In this document: in pieces, positions 1 through 10,639 of the stretch
How positions within the stretch are numbered: the first letter of the stretch is position 1
How the letters are laid out: each line of letters opens with the position of its first letter
Source: Marsupella aquatica
Lineage: Eukaryota; Marchantiophyta
Assembly: GCA_973895155.1 (NCBI GenBank)
Contig: OZ316896.1
Location: 18,600,001-18,664,000, forward strand
DNA: 64,000 nucleotides
Direction: 5' to 3'
Made by a program: the position numbers and the translations under genes
Notes under the pieces: model-generated
Databases searched by the model: none
Told to the model about the DNA's origin: nothing
Seen by the model: only the letters and a program-made list of their open reading frames with translations

Positions 1-832
1 TCCTGCAAAAGACAGGCCATGAAGGTATACCTTTGATTTCACCGCTGAGTGGATATGTTATCCATGCCGAAAATATTGGTCTTGAAGTTGGTCTGAAGAT
101 TTTATCAGGAAAATGCTGATGAATTTAAGTGGCTTGTCGCAGATTACTGAGAAAACTCTACTTTGGGAATCAACAGAGTCATGTGTCAGTGGATCGTCCA
201 TGTGCTATAACTGACCGTTTTTCTCAACCTTGTATATCAGGGCTGAACAATCTTTTGGCAGCATATGACGACAAGTCAGCATATGCTTTGTGTGTATTTT
301 CCCTGGCTCTTGGACCTGGAATGGAGCCTCTTACTTTTATTGGGCGAACTGAGGTGCTTTTCATTCCCCAGATACCTCCTGTTCTAATTGAGGAGTTGCT
401 GAAGGTTTATTGTTCTCTTTTGTGTTACTTGCTCGTGGTTCTCATGTGGCACTTTCCGCAAAGCAGGGGACAATAGTTCCACCCAGAGGGCCAGGCGAAT
501 TCGGATGGGATCCAGTATTTCAGCCTGAAGGTTCTGAGTTAACGTAAGAATCATGACACGGCATTGTCTTTGCACCCTCTTCACTGAGTGTCCTCTTTGG
601 ATGATCTATCACGGAATATTTTAGATCATTCATAGTTGGAGTGCATCAGTGTTCATTGTGCAATAATTAAGTGAATCCTATCTTAAGTTATATATTTTCT
701 GCCCCCGTGCCTTGCAGGTTTGCAGAGATGCTGAAAGAGGAGAAGAACAAAATTTCACATCGTCGTAGAGCTTTAGACAAAGTTAGGGAACATTTCTATG
801 CAAATAATTATGCGGTTCAAAAGCCTGTCTAG
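1..832 (+). CDS. ITPA: Inosine triphosphate pyrophosphatase (HAM1/ITPA family), 3' part
   Basis: This enzyme hydrolyses non-canonical purine triphosphates (ITP, dITP, XTP) to the monophosphate plus PPi. It keeps deaminated bases out of nucleic acids and is usually cytosolic. Four exons are visible: 1-24 (the 5' end runs off the window), 241-353, 467-543 and 718-832, ending in TAG. All introns are GT..AG and the phases match (1, 0, 2). Conserved family blocks appear in order: KTGHEG then GLNNLL across intron 1; [39 protein letters not shown] (the FGWDPxFxP substrate-binding signature); and FAEM...[11 protein letters not shown], which carries the SHRxxAL motif. The C-terminal tail after the last motif is short, as in plant members. 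The N-terminal part with the first nucleotide-binding loop lies upstream of the window, so completeness cannot be judged. Confidence 0.9.
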
Positions 833-2850
833 TTTTCTTGAGAATTGATCATTCATTGTTTACCACCCTCCCAATTAAAGCTCACTTATTCTTTGACACA
901 CTTGCTCCCCGAGAAAATGTTTTGGCTCGGTGACTTTTAACAAAAGGGGGCACAAGGTCTTAAAAGGAGGTTTCTCAATCCTCAGGTTGTATCTTGGTCT
1001 TCTGAGCAAGCTGATTATCAGCCAGATAAAGTCTCTCTTGGTAAGATGTAATTTATCTTGGCTCCTCTGAAGTCGAAATCAAAAGCTAAGCAGAAGGAAC
1101 CTTGTCGCAATTTTGTCTCAATTACATGCTGTACGTGAACCTAATTTTGTCAAGACATTTATTCTCTGTATGCAGAAAGAGCTAATTAACAAATGCTACA
1201 ATATGCTCTGGACACATAGATCCAGGAGGCAGGTAATTTTGATGTGCACGTCATCATCAGAGGGGAGTCAATGATTCGGTGTGAACAGAACAAAATGCTT
1301 TGGGGTGGGTATCAATCTCTGCTGGAGGGTCTATGCATAATACCTCTCGTTTGCATGAGGCTAAGGAGACCAAAAGGACTAAAACCTCTTTTATTGTTGC
1401 ATTTGCCCAAAGAATGGAAATAGCCCATCATTTGAGAGAACGAGGCTAAACAATTTTGATCAAGATAACAATTGCGAAAGAGCACAGGTGTTGGAACTAG
1501 ATCCCTGACCTGTGGACAAACGACTTGATGCAAGGTCATGTAGTCATTGAGACCTTGGAAATAGGAATGCCTATTATCAATCTGAAAACATTGAAGAACC
1601 AAAGTGGCAACTTGCTAAATGGTTGTAAAATGTGGGAATATAATAGGCTTATTGCCATCTTGCATGTCGTCTTCAACACTAGCCCATATTTGAGGAATAC
1701 AAATTGATAGTGAGAACAGACCGTGATCACAGTATTATAAGTCATGCTCACTTTTTATGGTCAATCTTTGGAGGAATCCACATGCAAGAGTAGCATATTG
1801 AAATTTGGGTTGTAGGAGTGCTTAGTTCAAGCAAAGCCATTTAAAACTTGATCCTAATAGACTCATCCATAAACTCATGACTTTGCATGTACTGGTGCTT
1901 GTTTTTAAAAAGCTTGAAAAAGTTTTTACATTGATTTGGTTGCCAAAAACGTTTCCATGCAAATCTTTCATTCCATGCTGCTTTTGTCATGTTGTGCTAC
2001 TTTTTGTCAAAAAACTGTTTTTAACGATACGATCAACTTGTTGTCCAAAGATGCACCAAAGAGGCACCATCTGAAGCACAGCTACACTGACTAGAGAAGA
2101 ACGGAAAGCTAAGAATGACAATTAACTCTTTACAAACTCCAAATGGACACTAGGTGGAATGGTGCCTTGTTATTTAGTTGTGGGTTTAGTTGAGAAATTT
2201 TGGAGGAAGGCTAGAATGCAGTCATTGTTTGAACTAGTGCTGTCATTGGTGGTGTGGAAGCCTTGGGCTACCTTTGGTGGGCAAAGAAGAGTGGGCTTGT
2301 GTGGGAATTCCAAAAAACTAAGCCAACGCAGCCACAAGTGGCTTTACTATATCTTGTGAGGTGCACCATTGAGGACTTACGGTGATCCTAGCATTTCTTA
2401 GAGGCAAGACCCTTAGCCGTGATGAATAGAGAGCAGGGAAGCAAAGGTGCATTACATGGAGTCATCCCAAAGGAGCATTGGGCACCAATCCTATGTCAAG
2501 ACTGACAAGTCTGAAAGGTTCTATTTGTCGACCAATTTACCAATGACTATTGAGTTTGAGACAAGACAGCAACCAAGTTGTCCCTTACTACCTTGAATGG
2601 AGTATTTAACTCAGGACTTAACTTAGGAATTTTTATGTGTGCAAGTTATTGTCAGTCGGACTAGATTCTATGAAAGCTAGAGAAAGTTTTGGATCCAGTT
2701 ATTGCAAGCATCTTGATATAAACATTGTCTATTCGGCAAGTGTAGCTCATGAGATAATGTTAGGCATTTATCTTAGGTCTAGCGGGAGGTCTAGAGTTGC
2801 AACTATAACCGTGGTTGGGGCTAAACTTAATCAAAGACAAGGTTGCAAAG
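833..2850. other. Intergenic, decayed repeat sequence
   Basis: The first few hundred bases are the presumed 3' UTR and downstream flank of the ITPase gene. The rest is low-coding sequence with many stops in all frames. Short ORFs at 1525-1707 and 2159-2359 match no family that I recognise. The texture resembles old transposon debris, but no transposase, reverse transcriptase or terminal repeat is visible here. Confidence 0.4.
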
Positions 2851-2899
2851 TTGGTTAGGTTAATCATGTTAATTGCAGACTATATCCCCAAGCAGTGTT

Positions 2900-3115
2900 T
2901 GCTTGGATAAGAGTAACTTAGGCTCATTGTTGCAAAATCAGACAGTTTAGAAATAGGGAGAAGTTGTATTTCAAAGACTCGGTATGACGGGCCTAGAATG
3001 CAATAAAGTTCTTGTGTGTTACTGTGGACATTGCCTTAGCTAACATGAATCACATATCTCTCTGAGTCAACTACTAGTTTGTTGGATGGTTATGGGCATA
3101 CCGTTGCGATCGTCC
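2900..3115 (+). repeat. Degenerate LTR fragment related to the solo LTR at 3910-4253
   Basis: This stretch repeats the 3' two thirds of the LTR at 3910-4253. The shared landmarks come in the same order: ACTTAGGCTCATTGTT, a TAGGGAGA block, GGTATG.C...GGCCTAGA, an AATAAAG/AGTAAAG box followed by TTCTTGTGTGTT, then ATCTCTCTG and TTGGATGGTT. It is clearly more diverged and has no recognisable ends. It is either an older insertion of the same family or the remnant 5' LTR of an element whose interior (3120-3900) has lost all coding capacity. No copia or gypsy protein can be read between the two copies. Confidence 0.5.
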
Positions 3116-3909
3116 CAGGCAAGGTGTGACAACAGTCTATGACTATCAAGTGACCAATATTGGCTAGGTACCACAAAGCATCAGTAGGAGCACAATCAAG
3201 ACTATGACCCCATTACCAGCATTGGCAAGAGCACTAGTGGAGGTGTTCTCAACAAAAGCAAACTTGAAGGGCATTCCTTGTTCTAGAGATTGAAAGACTC
3301 TCCAAACAGATGGCTACTATGCCCATAATACTCAGGAATAGGACCTTTTTACTAATTTTAGTAAAACCAAGGAGAATGTTTTGAGGTGTTTGCTTGATGG
3401 ACCCCTAAAATGAAATGTATTTCTTGATAGGACTATTGGGGTATGTTGGTTCAAGGTCTATCAACGGTCTACATCACTCAGGGTTCCCATCAAGTAACAC
3501 TTGTCATTTTGGGGGTCCATCTTGGATACTTGGCAGCAGCAGTATAATAATGACCTCTATATGCCTCAAGATTCTTCCTAACTAAGTGATCCAAATCTTG
3601 ACTGGGCATTCTTCTTCCATAATGCCCTGAAAAATACAAAGGGAAATATCACTAAGGGCTGAGAGTAGCTTTACAAGAACTTCACGGCAGCAGTTCCTTT
3701 TTTCTATGTGTGAGATGTAGTTCTAGCCATCCATACGTGAGAATAGGCCACATTGCACTTTCCATGAGCTTGGGGGCACAATCAAGCAAATCCATTACCC
3801 AACCTAGTCATGTGTCAATGGGTCCCTTTTTTGCTTGTGTCAATGCTTTTTGTCAAAAACTTATACCTCCTCTTGACGTGGTCTAAAAACTGGAGCAGAT
3901 GGTAGGGGT

Positions 3910-4253
3910 TGTTAGATATTGCTCTAGTCTTGTGATTCATGAGCTAACCACAGTTAGTCTAACTCGGGTTAGGACTTAGCTAATGTTAGCGGTAGTGCTG
4001 TCGTGCATATAGCCAGGGCTGATGCCAGACCCTGGTGGAACTTAGGCTCATTGTTACGGAGCTAGTTGAGAGATAGGGAGAGCTTGTGCTGTGAATGCTT
4101 GGTATGGCCGGTCGGCCTAGAGTGCAGTAAAGCTCTTGTGTGTTCCCGTGGACGTAGCCTCATGTGGAGGTGAACCACGTATCTCTCTGTGTCGACTATT
4201 GTGCGTTGGATGGTTCATGGGCTTGCGATTGCGAATGTCGTCTATGCTCAACA
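3910..4253 (+). mobile_element. Solo LTR of a copia-like retrotransposon, with target duplication
   Basis: The 344-bp sequence begins TGTTAGATATT and ends GCTCAACA, the usual TG..CA borders. It is flanked directly by a perfect 5-bp direct repeat, GGGGT, at 3905-3909 and 4254-4258. This is a target-site duplication and shows a complete solo LTR left by LTR-LTR recombination. A polyadenylation-like box and GT-rich tract near 4127-4145 would mark the R/U5 part. Related but more diverged sequence is at 2900-3115, and a further relative is near 62329-62580. The downstream target repeat also forms the outer end of the MITE-like element that follows. Confidence 0.8.
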
Positions 4254-4395
4254 GGGGTCTTCTTTAACCACATATCAAAATATGACATATATAGTGTACA
4301 AGATCCCTCCAGACCATGATAAACCTTATTATTTTATTTAAATCAATTAGTGCACACAGTATATTAACACATTTTGATATGTGATTATCGGGGTT
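4254..4395 (-). mobile_element. MITE-like element, copy 1
   Basis: This is a short non-coding element with imperfect terminal inverted repeats. CACATATCAAAATATG at 4269 faces the reverse complement CACATTTTGATATGTG ending at 4383. A second copy in the opposite orientation lies at 50636-50770 and shares the interior (the ATTGATTTAAA and AAGGTTTATCATGGT blocks). Size, AT-richness and absence of any ORF fit a MITE. No clean target duplication is seen, partly because the solo LTR at 3910-4253 sits directly against one end. Confidence 0.6.
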
Positions 4396-6800
4396 CATTT
4401 CAAGAATTTTAATTTATTACTTCCAAACCTGATACATTTTAATTTTTGTGTGTGGAAGTGGTCATCAGCTTTGCTAGGGCAATTTAACTTTTGTGTGTGT
4501 AAGTGACCATTAGCTTTGCTTGGGATGGAGAGAGACACTGAATGGCCCCAACCGTCTTCTGAAACCCCCCTAAGATGATGAAGAAGTTCGAATAAAAACG
4601 ACGAAATCCAAAGGAAGCTCCCCTAGGAACAAGTGTGGCGTGAAAATTTTAACCTCGAAACATACGGAATATGGAAGGGAAAGAACGAGAGAAAAGGAAA
4701 GCTGTCCCAACTTTGCGGACACATTTTGGGGGGGAAATGGAAATGCTTCCGCAGCCTTAGAATAATGAGGGGACGACACGAATCCGGGAATACAAATGAT
4801 GCTCTGCTGACAGAACATGACATCTAATCAAGAAAGAACAGAATGATGACATCAGAAGTGCAGCAAATGATGGAATGAGGAGAATCCCCAAAGCGGGAAC
4901 GGAGATATTGTCATGGAACGAGGCTCTCTCTAACTTCCGTCATGCTGATGCGGGAGGGAGGAGGGAACGAGGCGAGAAGAATCAAGCTCTTGCTACAGTC
5001 TCTGCTTCTTTTGAGAATGTGAGATTTGTACATTAAACGGAGCCGTCTGGACTCTGGACTCTGGACTCTGGACCCAGCCACCACAGCTGCCACTTCGGCA
5101 CGAGATGGAGGAGAAATGGGGCCCACAATTGTCAGGGTGAACAATTGTGAACGCACAGATCTCGGCGTGGGCTCCCATCTCACTATCTCATCAGTCTCGG
5201 ATCCCGTCTCCCAACATGAGCTTCGAAAAACGAAAACCAGAAGGCCTCAGACACAGGAGTTAAGTCGTCCTGACTCCTGACGGCCTTCACGGAGCCCTGG
5301 TGGTTCACATGATTGAACTGGAACACCTGATTGTGAGGAACAGCAGTCTGCGCAATTCAGTCGGTGCAGTGACAAACACGCAGCGTGGAAGGAGGTGCCA
5401 ACAAACGCGAATGAATGCCCCCCCACCCCAGCTCTGGAGGAGGAGCGTCATTAATTTTTAGAACATAACACAGAAGAAACATGCATACAGGAGACTCTTG
5501 TGGGCGCAATTCCATGTTTGTGGTGCTGGCCCCACAGCTGTACTTCGTAACCTGTCACTGAGAAGCTCACCTCAAGTTTTCTGTGGGTCCGGCGGATCAC
5601 GTCCGTGGGGATGGCGAGAACGAACATGCTTATTATTTTAGAACTTCACACCCAAGAAAATGCGTACAGGAAACTTTTGTGGGAATTCATCTTTGCGGTG
5701 CTGGCCCACCGCTGTACTTCATAACCTGTCACTGAAGTTCACCCCAAGATTTCTGTGGGTGTGGCGCATCATGTCCGTGGGATGGCGAGGGATAGCTCCA
5801 GTACGGATTACAGCGTCTTGCAATGGATAGCGATTCGATAGCATTGCAGGGACAACAGTGAACTCCCTCCTTTGGGCAGCAGAAACAGTAAGGGGTGGGC
5901 ATGGCCATGGCCAAGGACAGCAACGACCGCTCTCTTTAGGAATGATTACACTTTCGAGCATAGAACGGTGCAAGTAAAAGGGGACGGAACTAGTCAAAAG
6001 ATCGTGATGGTTCACTGGCGAATCCCTTATACGAAGAGGGGTACTGGAGCACGCACCGTGGGCGGTGGAATTTCCTGACAAAGGTGTTGCGCCGCATCCA
6101 CCATGACACACGTACTCCCTTCGACAAATGGCTATTCGTACATCCACTACGACAGGTAGATCCTCCTTAGCCAAAGCGGTACAGGTGCTTGCTTACTCTC
6201 TGGCAAAGCAATAGCACTATCGAATCCAGAAGCACAAAGCATCATAGTGGAAAAGGGTATGGGTAGGGAATCCATGACAGAAACGGGACAATAAGACTCG
6301 TGCATCATGGGGAAGTTACAGGTAAGATAAGTATACAAAACAATGGACTATAGACAATAAGTATACAAAAAAGATGTTGAAAACATTTTAAGGTGGCTAC
6401 ACTGCACGAGAACAGGTTCTACGACAGAAGGTACACTACGAAAACTTCTTCTGCAGCACGACTACTGAAAAGCTTTCGAAGCCAAAAAGCACAATGCACA
6501 TTCGGTCACCACAACGCAAAATTTTATAAATTTTAGATCCATAGATGTTCTTAGCTGAAGCTTAAGAGCACAGGTCTTGTACTCGACGTGAGGTGAGAGC
6601 ACAGTATACTGCGCCTACGTGAGGTACACACTTCTCAAGAAATTAATCCACTACTTCACTTCCATCATCGACTCCATTCATCCGTTTGGTACCATCCCAT
6701 TCCTAATGCAATTCTGCCTTGGGTCAGAAGGCTCGCCACACTCGACCCTATGTACAAAGACCTCTCTGTAAGATTCCTTGGGCACTATTAACTACACCCA
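4396..6800. other. Intergenic region with simple and tandem repeats
   Basis: No gene can be supported. The region contains a short CTGGACT triplet array near 5049-5072 and one clear tandem duplication (listed separately at 5452-5800). The interval 6180-6970 is the downstream flank of the desaturase gene. Several 60-150 codon open frames occur on both strands, but none shows a conserved domain or a splice-supported extension. Confidence 0.4.
5452..5800. repeat. Tandem duplication, two units of about 170 bp
   Basis: Unit 1 (about 5452-5618) and unit 2 (about 5632-5798) share, in order, the blocks TTTTAGAAC, TACAGGA, TTTGTGGTGCTGGCCC, AGCTGTACTTC, AACCTGTCACTGA, TTTCTGTGGGT and GTCCGTGGG..GGCGAG. 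They differ by scattered substitutions and small indels, so the duplication is not recent. No coding function is seen. Confidence 0.75.
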
Positions 6801-6972
6801 ATATTCTGTGAGATGCAGCTCCTCAAGAAGCAATTGATATTCCCTGCGACAGATGGGTGACGCTCAGATTCTTCGTGGTTCCACATCTGTTTTCTCTAAA
6901 CCGCACCGGCCATGACCTAGCGAGAGCCATTCTGACAGTTCGCTATAGACGAAGTTTGGGGACGATTAAGAA

Positions 6973-8909
6973 TCACCACAGCTCCACTTCCCTGTCAAAT
7001 ATCCAGCTCAGCTGTCCAGTTTTGGGAGATTTCTTTGCCTTGGAAGACGCCCGTTCTTCCAACCTTCTAATCCGTTGTCCCAGGTTGCAGACGAAATCCT
7101 GAGCTTTCCTTCCTTCTCCGGACAGCCCTGTGACCTTTTCCACATTCCATCTTTGCACGAGGTGCTCAATGATATCGGCGTAATCTTTGGCTGTGTAAGT
7201 ACCCGTTCTCTGGGCGACCATCGAGAATTTGCTGAAAATATCCTGATCTTTTCCGTCGAACATCAAGTGTGCAGGCATCGTAATCCTCTTCCTCATCATG
7301 TCCCCGAAGGCTTGCATGGCACCGTCAGGGTCGACCTCAAAGAGCTTCTCTACTATTTTGCAGTATGCAGTCTCGTGTCGTCGCTCATCAGCAGCAATTA
7401 GTCCACAAATGGTAGCCAGCTTGTCATCACCATAGCCCTTTGCGTGGCGTGCAGTGTTGCCGTGAGATATGAATGTGGCTCTCTCCTGGAACGAAGTGTA
7501 CACAAACCCTAGGTAGGGATTATTCTCAGTTTGCGGGTCCTGTTCACAGAACAAACGATCAAAACCCGTAAGAAAGCTGGGCTTCAATCAAGGAAGAAAC
7601 GATGGCAACGCGTCATCCCGGACACGTTGCGCTGACGGAGGCCTACTCAACTAAACCAGAAGATAACGGAATACATCGTTACAGTCATACTTCATGGAAG
7701 GCACCCACCCAAGCAAACATTTTCAACACAGAACATGACGAACTTGAAAGTCGATTCTCCAACATCGATGTTCAACGAGGAGTTGCTTACCATTCCTGAA
7801 CCGATCAAGTATTGAATAGTCTTCTCTACAACCCTCATGTTCACCCGGCCGGTCAGATATAAATATTTGTTGAGCAAATCGCCATGCCTGTTCTCCTCGG
7901 CTGTCCATGCACGAGTCCACACTCCCCAGGGTGTGAGACTAGCACCCGTCTCATCCTTCGTCCCATCCAACGTATTGAGCATGGTCTGGTACGTCGGAAG
8001 AGCTTCCTCGGTGATCATATCGCCAACGAGGACAACTAAATAATCATCAGGCAATTCTGCAGATCGTGCCCGCAACTCCTTAAGCTCATCATAAAACCCC
8101 TCGGAGGAGGACTCGGGTAGATGGTCCGCTGGCTGCCAGCACTTTTCCACAGGTTTCAAGTATGGCAACAAGGTCTGCTCCGCCCAGTTGTCGAGAGATT
8201 TCACTACCTCTAATCTCTCTTCGGTAATTGAATGAGTAACCTGTGCATGGAGCTCCCGGGGAATATAAATCCCGACATCTCTGCAATAGATGACATGCAA
8301 TTATAATTCAAGAACGCCATTAAAAAAGCTAGGAGAAAGTTCGCGCCAGACATGCCTGCAAAGCACGAGTAGACTCACCACATGCAATCACCCACCTAAC
8401 ACCAGTTTTATAATATCTTCATCTTTTGTGAGTCCTTATGTAGAAGTACGTTCGACCATGCAGTTCAGGAGAGATGGACACGATACAACAGATGTTAAAA
8501 TAGGGAATCGCTGAAATTCTTTCCGAAGTTGCTGCTACGTTATTGAACTCCTCTTCGGTTGGAGTGCCAGTAATACACATACCATTAGGCCATATGATGC
8601 AAACACCAGGGCTAACTGATTCACCTGAAAAGGAAGTCTAAACAGGTAAAGACTAGGGGAAGGGTAGAGTCCAGAAGTAGGACCAATCGAGACTTACTTC
8701 ACTTTAGGGGATACAGTAGCAGTCATTACAACATTTCCCCGGCCCAGTCTGCGTAATTGAAGAGTTCTGTCGACTGCGGGCCTGAGATTCAAGCTCGCCA
8801 CACGAAACGATGATGTTGGAACTCCCGAGCTCGCCGAACAGGATGCATGAGCAGCAGTGCAGGGACCGTTTGTTAGCAAGACCACTCCGGGAACAGCCAG
8901 TGCCGCCAT
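6973..8909 (-). CDS. SAD: Stearoyl-acyl-carrier-protein desaturase (plastid delta-9), complete
   Basis: This soluble diiron enzyme of the plastid stroma introduces the delta-9 double bond into stearoyl-ACP, using O2 and ferredoxin. Exons on the minus strand are 8909-8698, 8280-7791 and 7539-6973 (stop). The two introns are the usual number for plant members, and the total encodes 422 aa. Residues 1 to about 65 are Ser/Ala/Arg-rich with few acidic residues and look like a chloroplast transit peptide. Next come KPVEKCWQP, the [10 protein letters not shown] segment, and the two diiron EENRH/DExRH motifs: [12 protein letters not shown] in exon 2 and [10 protein letters not shown] in exon 3. Also seen are [51 protein letters not shown] and the terminal WIFDREV. 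All iron ligands expected of the family are present, so the enzyme should be active. Confidence 0.95.
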
Positions 8910-9490
8910 TGTGCGCTCCTGTTTTCCTTCCTATACCCTGACGATCACAAAAAGCATTAAACCCCGGACGACCAGTCAAACAAAGAGACGGAGATTTGAC
9001 AAGAAGGAGCTTCAGAATCTCTTCCAATAAAATGCAGAGTCTCACAAACACCCCAAGTAAGACTACAACAACCATACGAAGCAATCGTTTGCAACTAAAA
9101 CCCACTAACGTTTTCGGCACACAATCCTGATCGGCAAAGAGAGGGATATGTCACGGAATGTGGGACTACGAGCCATTCGACAAACCGAGCGATCCATCCA
9201 TACCGACCGATAGCAGCCCTCCTCCCAAACAAGCCAAGAGAATCCAATAAAAAGCAGAGGAGCACATCTCACTCAACCGCAAAATAGTGCTCGATGCACC
9301 AGCGAAAGGGAAGGGACAAGGTTGCAACGCCCCTCTAGCCACGCACACGCAGCCACAACCAGTACCCCTCGCAGACACACGAAGGCACACGAAGCGCACC
9401 GTACCCCTCTTCCGTTCTTCCCGCCCCGCCTCTCTCCACGTTCACAGCTCACGGCTCACGACAGCAAGAAACAGTCATATCCCCGCTGTT
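8910..9490 (-). promoter_or_regulatory. 5' flank / leader of the desaturase gene
   Basis: This GC-rich stretch directly upstream of the desaturase start codon has no coding features. It should hold the 5' UTR and core promoter. No TATA box or other element can be assigned with confidence. The next 1.1 kb upstream is repetitive and listed separately. Confidence 0.35.
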
Positions 9491-9494
9491 TGCC

Positions 9495-10060
9495 TAATCT
9501 TCTTCTCACCCTGTGAGCTTCCTCATTCATTCATGTCAGTTCATTCGTTCCTTCATCTCGTTTCTTTCTGCTAATAACCAATCAACCATCGTAGTAGCAG
9601 AGTCACTCGATTGATTCAGCAAACGTCACAAGGCCCAATCAATCTTCGTCTCATCGTGTGATCTTCCTCATTCATTCATGTCAGTTCATTCATTCATCTC
9701 GTTTCTTTCTCCTAATAACCAACTAATCACCACCATCATCGTCATCATCGTCGTCGCCATCAGCAATAGCAGCAAAGCACTGTAACTTTTGATTGATTCA
9801 GCAAGTGCGCGGGAGCCACCATCACGATCTTCTACTTACCAGGCCTACTCAATCTTCTTCACATCGTCTGATCTTCTTCACATTCATATCACTTCATTCA
9901 TTCATCACTTCATTCATTCATCTCGTTTCTTTCTGCTAATAACCCCATCTAATCATCACCATCGTCGTCATCATCGTCATCGTCATCAGCAGTAGCAGCA
10001 AAGCACAAATAACTTGATTGATTCAGCACGCTAGCGGATCTTCTACTTACCAGAAATTCA
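9495..10060. repeat. Three diverged tandem units upstream of the desaturase gene
   Basis: Three units start near 9495, 9639 and 9850. Each has the order AATCTTC, a CATTCATTCAT run, CTCGTTTCTTTCT, CTAATAACC, a CAT/CGT trinucleotide run, AGCAGCAAAGCAC (weaker in unit 1) and TTGATTGATTCAGCA. Units 2 and 3 also carry GATCTTCTACTTACCAG. The trinucleotide runs differ in length between units. The third unit continues into the block duplicated at 20868-21655. Confidence 0.7.
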
Positions 10061-10632
10061 AGGGATGATCCCGCCTCCACTCTTCCAGACTCCGCCTCCA
10101 CTCCACTCTACTCCGCCTCCACCTCCTCTGCCTCCGCTCCTCTGCGCACCTCTGTCCGCCTCCCTCCTCCCTGAAGAGCCTTTCTTTCCTCCCTCAGCAG
10201 CGCTCTGGGTAAAGAGCTTCGTGGTCGGCCCGGCTGTCTTGTTCCTTCTCTCCTAATCACCTCAGAGGCACACTGATGAGGGCTCTGGAACCTCCGTCCC
10301 TGACTGCTTGTCCTGTCTCTCTGCATGGCGTTGCGTGGCTGCCGGCCCTCTGTCCGAAACTGAGCGGGCTTTACAAGAACCACACTTTCTTTTTAATTTT
10401 CTGGGCGAGCTCGTTAGTTCACAATTTTTAATTTCCTGGACGAGATCGCTAGTTGGCATTTTTTTATTTTTCTGGACCTGTATGTGCGAAGTGGGTGTGC
10501 TTTAATTAAAGAACGACACTTTTATTTATTTATAGACTACCGTAGCTCAACACTCGTGCTTTGAACAAAGGTGTCTTTACTCTGGGAAAAAACGATGTCA
10601 TTGATCTAAAAGATATTCTGGAAACGATGTTG
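9930..10632. repeat. Duplicated upstream block, copy A (desaturase side)
   Basis: About 700 bp that recurs in the same orientation at 20868-21655. Shared sequence includes GCGCTCTGGGTAAAGAGCTTCG, CTGCCGGCCCTCTGTCCG, GAGCGGGCTTTACAAGAACC, and AACGACACTTTTATTTATTT followed by ATAGACTACCGTAGCTC. Similarity stops abruptly after AACGATGTTGT. The block lies about 1.0 kb upstream of the desaturase start codon. A proline-rich open frame (about 10065-10256) results from CCT/CCG triplet runs and is not a credible gene. Confidence 0.8.
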
Positions 10633-10639
10633 TTTGCCC

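Noticed and set aside
2900-4253. A complete small LTR retrotransposon with LTRs at 2900-3115 and 3910-4253
   Set aside because: The 3910-4253 unit has its own perfect target duplication, so it is a solo LTR; the region between has no PBS, PPT or coding remnant.
10065-10256. Proline-rich open frame (PPPLFQTPPPLHSTPPPPPL)
   Set aside because: It arises from CCT/CCG triplet runs in the duplicated upstream block; copy B at 21000-21060 has different run lengths and no matching frame.
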